Shown here piece by piece: positions 50,801 through 60,750 of a stretch of 64,000 nucleotides of DNA (its first letter is position 1; every line of letters starts with the position of its first letter). Made by a program: the position numbers and the translations under genes. This DNA is from Prostheceraeus crozeri. Its lineage: Eukaryota > Platyhelminthes > Polycladida > Euryleptidae. The DNA lies in assembly GCA_907163375.1 (NCBI GenBank), contig CAJQUW010007109.1:124001-188000 (forward strand), read 5' to 3'. A model generated the notes under the pieces. The model ran no database searches, was not told the origin of the DNA, and saw only the letters and a list, made by a program, of their open reading frames with translations.

Positions 50801-51820
50801 TGCAGTCATCAAACTTTAATTCATTCTCCCACTGTTGATACTTACTCTTACGGTATCGGCTATTCTGTACATCATTATAGTGGAGAATGGAGAGGACAGC
50901 ATACTTAAAACATTGCGATTCGCAATCTACAGAAATGACTGCTGCTTTATTTTTTAAACTTTTCGGAAGTTTAAAGGAGCCTCGTCCAGAGAAGTTCTCT
51001 AATAAAGTGATTTTAATCATGGCGGTCTCAATACCATCAAAAACGAGTCCACTATCACGCTCGTTAAATTTATCTATGTTTAATTTTAACCCTTGGATAT
51101 GAAAATTTATCCAAGACTCATAGTCTACAACTTCGGTTGCAGGAGAGGAGGGTATGTGAAACTCCAACCTCTCTACTATTTGGCCAGTATGGTGGTCGAT
51201 TTTTACATATTTTATTTTGAGATAGATGAGCGCCTTCATTCTAAAATTGACTAAATTGTTGAAGAGCGCACCAATCAAAGATGAATTTTGATGAAACCAT
51301 TCTTCAAAGTCAGTAATGGTTTCTGAGGATTCCATCTGGTAGTTCCTCACTAAATTATTTATCGACACGTCAGAGAGTCGGATAGAGGAGGTGTTGTTAG
51401 TATAACTATCGTCACTGTGTGTATGTCGAAGTCTATGTGAAGATAGTTCAAAATGTGACTCAAAAGACTGAATGCATAAATCGCAAGAAAAGGAGACATC
51501 GTTAACAGAATCATCCCCACCTTCGGAGATTGATGCTGACTTAGGTCTACAAACACCTCGCTTGATGTGTCGGACGAGATCACGCTTCCTCGTGAAGATG
51601 TGACCACAGTCAGCACATTCCCGATCGTTGCATTCCCGCGACAATGTTGACATGGAGTCGCTGTTGTTATCCGACTCGCTCGAGATGGGACTGGTATCAC
51701 CTGAAAGAGAAATCATTCTATCATCTCTGTTCAAGTCTCAGTGTATTGTTACAACCTACCTTGACTCAACAACTCTAAACTTTCCTCGAGAAGGGAGGGC
51801 GTTGGTGATGAAGTTGATGC
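47883..51820 (-). pseudogene. Protein-primed DNA polymerase B of family A Polinton (broken)
   Basis: On the minus strand the spliced 5' part runs from 51820 (acceptor AG at 51822-51821, exon start GCATCAACTTCATCACC) through a 59-bp intron (51759-51701, GTAGG..TTTCAG) into the main body. Two C2H2-type fingers (CADCGHIFTRKRDLVRHIKR; CDLCIQSFESHFELSSHRLR) precede an N-terminal domain like 12982-13392. Then come exonuclease (VIYADIECYID), an HNH/zinc module (CNVCLKCRKTF, VRDHDHITGKCRN), YLKLDVFLLADVFQEF, YYDQNNLYGSSLS (motif A), YKNNSLFGKTMEDV (B) and LLGGDTDSFFLG (C). About two or three breaks. It replicates the element by protein priming. Confidence 0.85.
51701..51759 (-). other. 59-bp intron in the polymerase gene
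   Basis: Donor CAAG|GTAGG and acceptor TTTCAG|GTG on the minus strand; the frame is continuous across it (CAA GGT GAT ACC). Confidence 0.6.
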
Positions 51821-52050
51821 CTGAAATTGAGGAAGATGCTATTAGCCACACGTTTAAGGGAGATGACTGATGAATTCCTTATCATTTCAACGAAATCAAG
51901 TTTAAGGTTGATATTTCAACAAGATAGAGACTTCACTCAAATTTGGAATTCACGAGAGAGCAGTTCACTTGTACGCCTCAAATATAGAAAACGCTAGAGA
52001 ACACTTCACTTATATGTCACAAAGACAGAGTGAAATGACACGAATGTCAC

Positions 52051-52106
52051 TTTATATATATATATACTTTCATATTCATCATTCATTGGCTGTTGATTTT
52101 GATTGG
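52051..52106 (-). promoter_or_regulatory. Promoter of the polymerase gene, possibly bidirectional
   Basis: On the minus strand, CCAAT boxes at 52106-52102 and 52089-52085 precede a TATATATATATAAA stretch (52066-52051). The plus-strand gene at 52164 starts 58 bp away, so the region may drive both. Confidence 0.65.
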
Positions 52107-52163
52107 TTGCTTGTTTATACTTAAGACTTAGAAAACATTTCAAAGTTATTATACACAGTCAAC

Positions 52164-52469
52164 ATGACAAGCCCTCCAAAAACACCAAACACAAAATTCT
52201 CTTCTCCATGCTCATCACCAAGGGCGCTGGTTGCACCAAACGCTCCAACGAAGGGGAAGGTAGAGAAGGTGTACCGACTGGACAATATCGGAAAGTTGTC
52301 ATTAGCAGCGGATGACGAAGAGGAGAGTGTATGTGAGAAGGAGTATCCCGACTTAACAGGCGTGAGGTGGAAGTATCTACAGTACGACACTGATGATGTG
52401 ATGGAGATCACCAGCACCAAATTCCTCCACCAATTATGGGAATGGTACACCCCTAACTCCCAGCCATGA
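52164..52469 (+). CDS. Small acidic protein of unknown function
   Basis: 101 residues, starting MTSPPKTPNTKFSSPCSSPR. Ser/Pro-rich N-terminus, then KVEKVYRLDNIGKLSLAADD and a Trp-rich C-terminus (VRWKYLQYDTDDVMEI, LWEWYTPNSQP). I do not recognise a family. SP/TP sites suggest phosphorylation. It has its own TATA-like promoter region upstream and shares a polyadenylation signal with the next small gene. Confidence 0.5.
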   Translation: MTSPPKTPNTKFSSPCSSPRALVAPNAPTKGKVEKVYRLDNIGKLSLAADDEEESVCEKEYPDLTGVRWKYLQYDTDDVMEITSTKFLHQLWEWYTPNSQP

Positions 52470-52472
52470 ACT

Positions 52473-52613
52473 ATGGCTGAATGGGAGTACATCCACAAAG
52501 TGAGGCTCGCGGTAGAAGAACGATTGAAGCAAGTGAACTGTTTTTGTTATCTATGTGAAGTCAGACTCTGGGACGATATTGACGATGAAGACCTTTTGAA
52601 ATACATGCCATAA
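52473..52613 (+). CDS. 46-residue protein with CFCYLC motif
   Basis: ATG at 52473, three bases past the previous stop, to TAA 52611-52613. It encodes MAEWEYIHKVRLAVEERLKQ, then VNCFCYLCEVRLWDDIDDED and LLKYMP. The C-F-C-Y-L-C cluster could coordinate metal, but no family is recognised. AATAAA overlaps the stop (52612-52617). Tight spacing after the previous gene supports its reality. Confidence 0.5.
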   Translation: MAEWEYIHKVRLAVEERLKQVNCFCYLCEVRLWDDIDDEDLLKYMP

Positions 52614-52617
52614 TAAA
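52612..52617 (+). terminator. Polyadenylation signal AATAAA
   Basis: AATAAA overlaps the stop codon of the 46-residue gene; T-rich sequence follows. Confidence 0.5.
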
Positions 52618-53326
52618 TTTTTATTTCGTATTATCTTTGCTTTCATACTGACTTACTTGAATGGGGCTTCAGTGGATGATTTAAGCATGTATACTTTTCA
52701 TTTGGAAATAGTAGCACACTTAGTTTAACTTGCAATTCTTATAACATTTCAGATGGATGATAATGGTAGATGAAATAGTGTTAAATAAAATTAAGATAGC
52801 TTACATGATTCTGGGATAGCAATCGACTGCGATCCATGTGTAAAGAGCTTGTTAGACTACGGAAGAGAGAAGTGTGTTATGTTGCGTGTGGCGCGTGAGT
52901 GTCCTCCCATTGCATTCCATTCATCAATTCATCTCATTGATAGAGGTAGGTAGAACTCATGGTTCTCATAACGTATGCAATGGATAGTTTATAAGGCAAC
53001 CTTCGACAGTTGGCTAAATGTCGCCCTGGCGCGAATGCATACTACGTTGAGACAGAGGCAATCACTTGCAAACATGACGCAGAGAGGTTTAACAAGATTG
53101 ACCATTGCCGAATGTCCCTTGCGGTATACATAGCTACGGGTTTCACCGCCGCCCTTTACAGGAACGCCCGTCGAAAGGAAGTATTACACCGAACTTCATT
53201 TGCAACGTTCAAGTTGACTGATAGCAGATTCAACTTAATGATAGTATTCGCCAGTCCGAAGACTGCCCAGGGCAAACCGCGTGGAGGTTCTATCATGTCT
53301 TCGTTCTCGGGGTGTGTGGTAGGGAC
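52618..53326. other. Spacer in family A Polinton, no gene recognised
   Basis: A plus-strand open stretch from 53010 runs antisense over the last exon of the coiled-coil gene and has no recognisable features. Nothing else seen. Confidence 0.4.
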
Positions 53327-54501
53327 TCAGGCTTGCTGTTTCGACTGCGGCTCCGGCAACGGGGCGGGTGGTCGCTTCTCTTGGATGTCTGTAAAGAAAG
53401 AAGTAGTGAGTTATCATCTTACATTTTAATTTAGTAATTTTTACTTACAGATCTTCTCGGACGCTTCCTCATAAAGGAAATTCGAGATCGAATCACGATG
53501 ATCGAAGGTGAAGTGTAGACACTCCACCCCTTTCTTCACCCGAGAGTAGCATTTCTCCCCACTTCCACGCTCGTACAAGAGAGGAGTTTCTGCTACTCTC
53601 CCCTTTCTAATAGGGATGTGCAGACGGCTGGAACGCACCCTTCGATCGCGATCCACCAGCTGCGCCGAACGGTGCAGCTCGTGGTTCGTCTCGACCACTT
53701 TAGCCATCTGCACACGGAGTCTCTCCACTTCCTCCTTCAACCTTGGTATCTCCTTCTCCCTACTTTCCCTCTCTGCTAGCAAAGCCTCTTCTCTGGCTTT
53801 CCCCTCGAGAGTCTTGAGCCTCTCCTGCTCCAACTCGCCATCCCACTCGCTTAATCTCTCCTTCACCTTCTTCATCTCTCCGGCCACGTTCTTTAGGTCC
53901 TCATACTTTGCCTTGTATGAGAAGGCCTCCTCCTTCAACTTCTCCACCTTTTTCTTTAGTCTATCCCGTTCGGCGATCACCGGCGGGCGCTTGACAAAAT
54001 TGCGACATTGTGTTGCAATTCCGCTCACATCACGGCTGTAGGGGTCTCGCGATCGAGGTCGACGTCCTCGATAGGTTGCGACTGTAGCTCTCCCTCCTCC
54101 TCCTCCTCACTATCGCTGCTGGCCAGCGAGCTCTCGCTACTAAGCGAGGATACAGCGGCAATCGCTTCAATGGCGGATTGTAGCTCAGTGGCCTCAGTGG
54201 TGAAGAGTGAACTCCGTTCTTGGTCGTTGGCGGATTGTAGCTCCAAAGAACGGAGCTCAGTGGCAAAGAGTGAACTCCGTTCTTCTTCGCCTACTTCGCC
54301 TGCTTGACACTCGCTGTGTTGTGAGTGCCAATCCTTCAACCGCTCACTTAAGCGACTGATTTTGTGGGCTCCGCAATAGTAGCGACCGACCCCTATCTGT
54401 TTCTTGTTAGTGCAAGCGTGTTTCTTGAAGGCGTCAGCTCGGAATACCCTGCGGCATTGACACAGTTTGAAACTGGTCTTCACATTATTGTATTTCGGCA
54501 T
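53327..54501 (-). pseudogene. Coiled-coil protein with Cys/His N-terminus, spliced
   Basis: It starts MPKYNNVKTSFKLCQCRRVF, with Cys/His residues resembling a zinc knuckle (CQCRRVFRADAFKKHAC) and GRYYCGAHKISRLSERLKDW. A repeated Glu/Ser-rich region (ERSSLFATELRSLELQSAND twice in variant form) follows, then a long coiled coil (RLKKKVEKLKEEAFSYKAKY and onward). A 60-bp intron (53448-53389, GTAAGT..TTTACAG) leads to a last short exon rich in Pro ending at 53327. One apparent frame discontinuity. Unknown function; the nearest feature is the right terminal repeat. Confidence 0.5.
53389..53448 (-). other. 60-bp intron in the coiled-coil gene
   Basis: Minus strand: AAGATCT|GTAAGT donor, CTTTCTTTACAG|ACATCC acceptor; the frame continues as Tyr-Ile-Gln-Glu-Lys. 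Confidence 0.6.
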
Positions 54502-54539
54502 TTCTGAAGCGAAAAACGGAAAACAATGATTTTTACACT

Positions 54540-55714
54540 TAGTGAGGAATGATAGATTTGAGTGTAGTGAGTGGCACTCGATCCCGTCGACAGCCCGAAG
54601 GCCTTGTACTGATCACTAGGGAAGTGAGAGATCTTCCCCGATACCCGCTATTTACAGCTTAAGACATCATTGTCACTGCCCCGAAGTGGTAACAGCAACG
54701 CCGAGTCGAAGGTAGTGAACAGTAGCTGGGATCTAACCCCTCAAAGCTGCCTCAGACTTAGTTAAATTTGAAATCTGATAGCAGATTTGAACTCAGCATA
54801 CTTGAAAACCTTGAGGAAGCATCCCAAGTTATTGCTTTGATCAGCTTGATAGCAAGCCGTAGAGAGCTTGATTCACCAGCGTTTTGCAATGGAGATGTTT
54901 AGAGGCCACCCATGACAAGATAGCTAAGATTCAACCGATTGGCGTTCAAAGTGCTACGTTGAGAACTGTGTCAAATGCCCAACATGAGACATGAGTTGTC
55001 CCAGCGGTTACGGTCTAAACTATGACACACTCCCTTGCCACACTTATCACTACGGCATTGTCCGCCGTCCCGAAGGAACACCCTGCCAGTGGAATATTAC
55101 AGCAAAACTCTCCGTGTCTTGCTCGCTTTCAGTGAAAAGCCGCTTATACCATGAGACGACTGGCTCAGACATCATTAAAAATGCTTTCATTGACTTCAGC
55201 AGGGTCGAAAACCCCAGAAAACCTCCAAAACTAGTGAATTTAAATTTTTCAACTTTTTAGCACTACTTATGAAATTTTATAAGTAGTCTATCACTTAGGG
55301 AAGGTCAATAGCGACCGAACCTTTTTTGAATCAAGTCAAACGGACTTGTAGAAGCAAAGTTACAAGCCTTTAAAGTTTTGGAGTCCTTTATGGCCTGGAG
55401 ACAAAGGCCATCTCCTGGCGAACCTCTAAGTCTGACGCCTTAGCTGACTTCAGCAATGAAATTTTCTAAGTTGGTTTCTTACAGAAACCCGGAATTTGGA
55501 ATGTCCGAAGCTATCATCGGAGCTCAGAGAGACGACCTACCTTTGGCAATCTCTTGTCTGAATGACAAGTCTCTGTCGGTTCCCAGCTTATACAGTTTGT
55601 GGCGATCAGCTGATGACGTAATACCCATCATCCAAAAACTTAAAACGCTTCTATCATCGATTCTGGAGGTCCGATTGAGCTGGAAATTTATCAGTTTAAT
55701 GTAGAATTTGACGA
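54540..55714. other. Hairpin-dense non-coding block next to the right terminal repeat
   Basis: At least ten short perfect stems with 4-10 base loops occur in about 1.1 kb: AAATCTG-ATAG-CAGATTT, GCTTG-ATAG-CAAGC, ACGGC-7-GCCGT, GGGT-5-ACCC, ACTACTTAT-8-ATAAGTAGT, AAGTC-5-GACTT, ATGGCC-10-GGCCAT, GGTTTC-5-GAAACC, CTTGTC-5-GACAAG and CACT-5-AGTG inside GATC/GATC. No gene is convincing. Candidate for structured RNA(s), or a replication or packaging signal. Confidence 0.5.
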
Positions 55715-57836
55715 TGAATCCAAATCTGGCCTCCGTTTTCCCATCAGATGCTTCGTTTTGGCTCTACAGCAGGCAGCCATCGCAAAAATTCTAACTCGTT
55801 TTTTCGAAAAAATTTTGTTATGAAAAATTTTTTCTCTCCGATTGACTTGAAACTCACCATACAGATAGAGAATTTGACGCTGATTCCAAATCTGAAATCC
55901 GTTTTGCTCTCCGATGCTTCGTTTTGGCGCTACAGCCCAAAACGTCCAAAATTCTAACTCTGTCGTTTTTTCGACAATCTCCCAAAATCTTAAATGGCGT
56001 CTCACATCTAAACGAAGACAGATATGAACAAGCCGATCCTTTCAGTGAATTTGTCTCACTCTTAGCTTTCAAACGAACTATTGCACGACAAAATCCATCC
56101 ACTAGAAGCAAAGTTGGAAGTTCGGTGCCGGTGGGGGACGTCAGCGACAATTGTTTCTCCGATTGCTTTCAAATTCACCATAGAGATGCAGAATTTCACG
56201 CTGAATCCGAATCTGGCCTCCGTTTTCCCATCCGATGCCTCGTTTTGGCGCTACAGCCCAAAACGTCCAAAATTCTAACTCTGTCGTTTTTTCGAAAAAT
56301 GTTGAAAATTTTTTCTCTCCGAATGACTTGAAACTCACCATACAGATAGAGAATTTCACGCTGATTCCAAATCTGAAATCCGTTTTGCTCTCCGATGCTT
56401 CGTTTTGGCGCTACAGCCCAAAATGTCCAAAATTCTAACTCTGTCGTTTTTTCGACAATCTCCCAAAATCTTAAATGGCGTCTCACATCTAAACGAAGAC
56501 AGATATGAACAAGCCGATCCTTTCAGTGAATTTGTCTCACTCTTAGCTTTCAAACGAACTATGGCACGACTAAATCCGTCCACTGGAAGCCAAGATCGAA
56601 GCTAGCTCTCCCGAGGGGGGGACGTCAGCGAAACTTTTTCTCTCCGATTGACTTGAAACTCGCCATGTTGATAGAGAATTTCATGGTGATTCCAAATCTG
56701 AAATCCGTTTTCCCATCCAATGCTTCGTTTTGACGATAGAGACCAAAACGTCCAAAATTCTAACTCTGTCGTTTTTCGCCAATCTCCCAAAATCTTAAAT
56801 AGCGTCTCACATCTAAACGAAGACAGATATGAACAAGCATTTTCTTTCAGTGAATTTGTCTCACTCTTAGCTTTATAACGAGCTATGACACGACAGAATC
56901 CGTCCACTGGAAGCAAAGTTGGAAGGTCGGTGCCGAGGGGGGGGACGTCAGCGAAAATTTTTCTCTCCGATTGCTTTCAAATTCACCATACCGATGCAGA
57001 ATTTCACGCTGAATCCGAATCTGGTCTCCGTTTTCCCATCCGATGGTTCGTTTTGGCGCTACAGCCCAAAACGTCCCAAATTCTAACTCTGTCGTTTTTT
57101 CGAAAAATGTTGAAAATTTTTTCTCGCCGATTGACTTGAAACTCACCATACAGATAGAAAATTTGACGCTGATTCCAAATCTGAAATCCGTTTTCCCATC
57201 CGATGCTTCGTTTTGACGCTACAGCCCAAAATGTCCAAAATTCTAACTCTGTCGTTTTTCGCCAATGTCCCAAAATCTTAAATGGCGTCTTACATCTAAA
57301 CGAAGACAGATATGAACAAGCCGATTCTTTCAGTGAATTTGTCTCACTCTTAGCTTTCAAACGAACTATGGCACGACAAAATCCGTCCACTGGAAGCAAA
57401 GTTGGAAGGTCGGTGCCGAAGGGGGGGGGACGTCAGCGAAAATTTTTTCTCTCCGATTGCGTTCAAATTCACCATACCGATGCAGAATTTCACGCTGAAT
57501 CCGAATCTGGCCTCCGTTTTCACATCCGGGCACTCCATTCCACTCGAAACAGCCCATTTTACAAACCAACATTCAGCAGATTGCGCGAAAAACATTACAC
57601 ACTATAGCCTCAAGACAAATCCTGGCGGTCGCCCAAGTCCACCACGACACTCTGTCGTTTCAGAGGGGGGGGACGTCAGCGAACCTTTCGGACCCACTTG
57701 GCCGGCACACCACGACACTCTGTCGTTCCAGAGGGGGGAGGGAGTCAAACTCGAAGCACCACGGCGGCCGACCACGACACTCTGTCGTTCCAGAGGGGGG
57801 GCGCGCCGGTCGAGTGTTCGCCGTTTTCTTACTACT
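55715..57836. repeat. Right terminal inverted repeat of the family A Polinton
   Basis: About 2.1 kb of tandem blocks complementary to the left repeat, ending CGCCGTTTTCTTACTACT. It carries more blocks than the left. GGGGGGACGTCAGCG-type motifs occur about five times (for example near 56125, 56620, 56940, 57425 and 57665). Open frames here are by-products of the repeat. Confidence 0.85.
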
Positions 57837-58480
57837 AAGTAGGATAAAATTTGCTTATTATTGGCTAAACAATAAAATAAAAATATATTATAAAAATTAT
57901 AAAATATAAAATTATAAAATTATATTATATAAAAAATTATAATAAAAGCTAGAAATAATTTGCTAAATGTTTTGTAAAAATTTTGAAAATTTACAAAATA
58001 TTTACTAAACATTTCGTAAAAGTTCAGAGAATTTGCCAAATGTTTTGTTAAAGTTTGGCAAGTTTGCTAATTAGTTAAAGCTTAGGAAATGTACTGGGTT
58101 TGATAAATATTTCTTAAATATTTCTTAAATGTTTAGGACTTTAATGCTAAGTACTTGGTAAGTATTTGTTAAACTGACAACGGTAATTTTAGTCGGGTAT
58201 ATGCAATACATTACATTTTGGTCACTTCGCTTTACGCATGCAAGCATTCATCCTATGTTTCCAGCTTCATCAGCAACCCAAATGCAGAAGCCGAAGAGTT
58301 TCCTATTCGACATCTATCTGACCGAGATCAATTTGTTCTCTGACCGCGATGTAGAAAAAATGGCTTTTTAAAAGTGCTAGATTTCTATGGAAAGTTTTTA
58401 TTTGGTGTGGTCGCCGCTAAGATTTTCGTGTTCAGCGTAAAAAAATGAGTATATGTGCAAATTTTCATGGAAATCTGAGA
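57837..58480. other. Host spacer between two Polintons
   Basis: It starts with the right target duplication AAGTAG (57837-57842). Very AT-rich, with TTGCTAAATGTTTTGTAAA-type words repeated. No gene seen. Confidence 0.6.
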
Positions 58481-58924
58481 AGTAATGGGCAAAAGACCGT
58501 TCCTGGACACCATAAAATTCAAAAAATAGTATCTTTAAAAACGACATAAATTCATGAATTTGAACCCTTTTTCAGGTTATTAAGACCTAAATACATGAAT
58601 TTAGTCCATTCAAAAAGTACCATTTTTTCAAAAAATGGCATTTTTAAAAACGACATAAATTCATGAATTTGAACCCTTTTTCAGGTTATGAAGACCTAAA
58701 TTCATAAATTTGGGCGTTTTTAAAAATACCCAATTTTCAAATTTTTCAAAATCTCAAATTTGAGAATTACAATTTTCACCCTTAAAATCATGACCGTTCC
58801 AGGACACCGAAAATCAGAAAAGTTAAGAATCTCAAAATTTGTGAATTACAATTTTCTCGCTTAAATCATGACCGTTCCAGGACACCGAAAATCATAAAAG
58901 TTGAGAATTTCAAATTCATGAATT
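58481..58924. repeat. Terminal repeat of the second family B Polinton
   Basis: About 444 bp with three GACCGTTCC(A/T)GGACACC copies (58494, 58793 and 58870 approximately) and several AAATTCATGAATTT-like palindromes; closest to the right repeat of the nested copy. Confidence 0.8.
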
Positions 58925-58981
58925 TTATCCATCTTTCAGGTTTTTAAAATATATCATGTGACTAAAAATATTTCTTTAAAA

Positions 58982-59680
58982 ATGGAAGAAACAAAAGTGG
59001 AAGAAACCGCAAGAATATATCCTTCGTTATCATATGAACGTAGTTCTACTTTAATGGACATTGAAAAAATGAATAAAGAAAAACACAAAGATAGAGTACG
59101 TTATATGAAAGATAAGGAATCTCAATTATTATTAAGATTAGAGCATTATAAAAAATTAAGAAAGAGATGGAGTAAAGTTAAGAATGTAACACAAGGAATT
59201 GGCATATTCTTAACAATAAGTTTAGGCGCTCTCACTATTGTTATATCTTCTGGTGTTTTAGTAATTCCAGTAGTTGCTACAGCTTTAACAGGTACGGGTG
59301 TTTTTGCAACTTCACTTGTTACAATGTTAGATAAATCTTTAATAACTAAGAAACGAAAATCATTAAAAACTAAGCATTTAAATATTAAAGAAGTCTATGA
59401 CAAATTGCATTACTACTTTCAAAGAGTATGTGATGATAATGTTATTACGTTAGATGAGATTGAAAAATTTGATCAAATAGCTAATGAAGTAAATCAAATA
59501 TCATTTCAATTACAGTCAGAAAAAGTTGATGATAAGAATAAACAGGATGGCAAAATTTCGAGTGATGGTAAAACTTTTACTGATGGTAAAATTTCTAATG
59601 AAGAAAATGATAAATTTTTTTTAGAAGAGCTAAGAACTTTAAGCGAAAATTTAAGCAAAACTTTATTAAACAAAACTTAA
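58982..59680 (+). CDS. Membrane protein of the second family B Polinton
   Basis: About 232 residues from MEETKVEETARIYPSLSYER. Same hydrophobic hairpin as 42836-42057 (IGIFLTISLGALTIVISSGV; LVIPVVATALTGTGVFATSL). It has an N-terminal insertion and an extra DGK-rich repeat before the end, so its C-terminus differs from the nested copy. Confidence 0.5.
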   Translation: MEETKVEETARIYPSLSYERSSTLMDIEKMNKEKHKDRVRYMKDKESQLLLRLEHYKKLRKRWSKVKNVTQGIGIFLTISLGALTIVISSGVLVIPVVATALTGTGVFATSLVTMLDKSLITKKRKSLKTKHLNIKEVYDKLHYYFQRVCDDNVITLDEIEKFDQIANEVNQISFQLQSEKVDDKNKQDGKISSDGKTFTDGKISNEENDKFFLEELRTLSENLSKTLLNKT

Positions 59681-59801
59681 AACGAGAAACCTTTAAACGA
59701 AAAGATGTCAGACAACAAAGCAATAAAAAAATAATTTGTTCAGTAAAATGTTTTTGTTGTATTCCAATGTTACCACAAAATTCAAATATTATATTTTAAA
59801 A

Positions 59802-60625
59802 ATGGATACAATTAGAGCTGATAATCAAAAAAGAATTAAACAATTAGAAGAGTTAATAAAACAAAGAAATATTATGAAAGAAAATCATCTTCAACATAGA
59901 ATGATAAAAGCTGGTATTCAATCTGATATGTTTGAAAAAATGCAGCAAACCGAGCAAGTAAAAACTGATTTTGAAAAAACTATGAAACCATTTAAAACTC
60001 TTGAAAAAGAACTTACAAATAATGATAAACAAATTGATATAACAGATCCAGAGCACAAAACTATATTAGATGACTATGGATTACTAGAATCAAACATTAA
60101 TAAGAAATTACCAAAATCTATGCAATTTGAACATTCTATCTCATTTATAGATGGAAAAACAATACCTAGATTTTATCTCGGACAAAAAGAAATATTTCCA
60201 CAACCTTTTCGAGGTTTAATTTTTCACCAGATAAATCTCCTTTTAATTTAGATAGAAATTTTGTTGATCTTTTAAGAGGAGCAGATTTAAATAATTATGC
60301 TATAGAAGATGTCATAAAATATAAAGCTATGTTAGATAGAGTTGGTGCAGTAAAATCTCTTAGACGTTATAAACAATTAGAAAATTTATTATCAACGGGA
60401 GTTAAAGTAGGAAAAGGTTTATCTGAAAAACAGAAAACAGAAAAAACTGTATTCTTACCAGATGAACCACAAGAATTACTAAACAGATTAAATATTTTAA
60501 TATCGGCAGTAAAAGAAGGACATAATTCTAGTTTCAATGAAATTCATGCTATATTGAAAAGACTGTTAGAAAATAAGATTCTAAATGAAGAGGATTATAA
60601 AAGTATAACGAACCGAATGTTCTAG
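59802..60625 (+). pseudogene. Coiled-coil gene of the second family B Polinton (broken)
   Basis: It starts MDTIRADNQKRIKQLEELIK; later segments include MLDRVGAVKSLRRYKQLENL. Relative of 42054-41247. About one break. It ends in a double-hairpin mini-element. Confidence 0.45.
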
Positions 60626-60635
60626 GGCTTCGCCC
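60610..60635. repeat. Double-hairpin mini-element, same site as 41227-41257 but different first hairpin
   Basis: GAACCGAATGTTC (60610-60622, slightly imperfect), spacer TA, GGGC-TTC-GCCC (60625-60635). It resembles 27851-27876 more than its own positional counterpart. Confidence 0.85.
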
Positions 60636-60750
60636 GTAGCTGAAATATCTTGTTTCTAATTTTTATTTATGATTTTTATCTATGATTTTTATCTACGATC
60701 TTTATCAACGATTTTTATCTATAATATTTATTCAAAATTTTAACTAAAAA

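Larger units (their letters stand above)
9813..57836. mobile_element. Family A Polinton (Maverick), complete ends, carrying a nested insert
   Basis: The ends are inverted: AGTAGTAAGAAAACGGCG starts the left and its complement ends the right. A perfect 6-bp target duplication, AAGTAG, lies outside both (9807-9812 and 57837-57842). A 6-bp duplication and AG..CT ends are Polinton hallmarks. Core genes present are integrase, protein-primed polymerase B, packaging ATPase, cysteine protease, major and minor capsid proteins and a pX-like protein. Without the 24,454-bp insert the element would be about 23.6 kb. It is structurally complete but coding capacity is decayed: several large genes have one to three breaks each, perhaps eight or so in all. 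High identity with the fragment at 3146-5506 shows recent activity of the family. Confidence 0.95.

Noticed and set aside
53010-53429. 139-codon plus-strand frame
   Set aside because: Antisense to the last exon and intron of the spliced coiled-coil gene; no recognisable domain.
53616-54307. Ser-rich plus-strand frames
   Set aside because: Mirror images of the Glu/Lys/Arg-rich coiled-coil gene on the minus strand.
55190-55225. Pol III B-box-like GGGTCGAAAACCC
   Set aside because: The spacing is one base off the B-box consensus and no A-box was found upstream, so a Pol III gene is not supported.
54991-55260. 89-codon frame in the hairpin-dense block
   Set aside because: Composition and lack of any family likeness fit chance; the hairpin pattern explains the region better.
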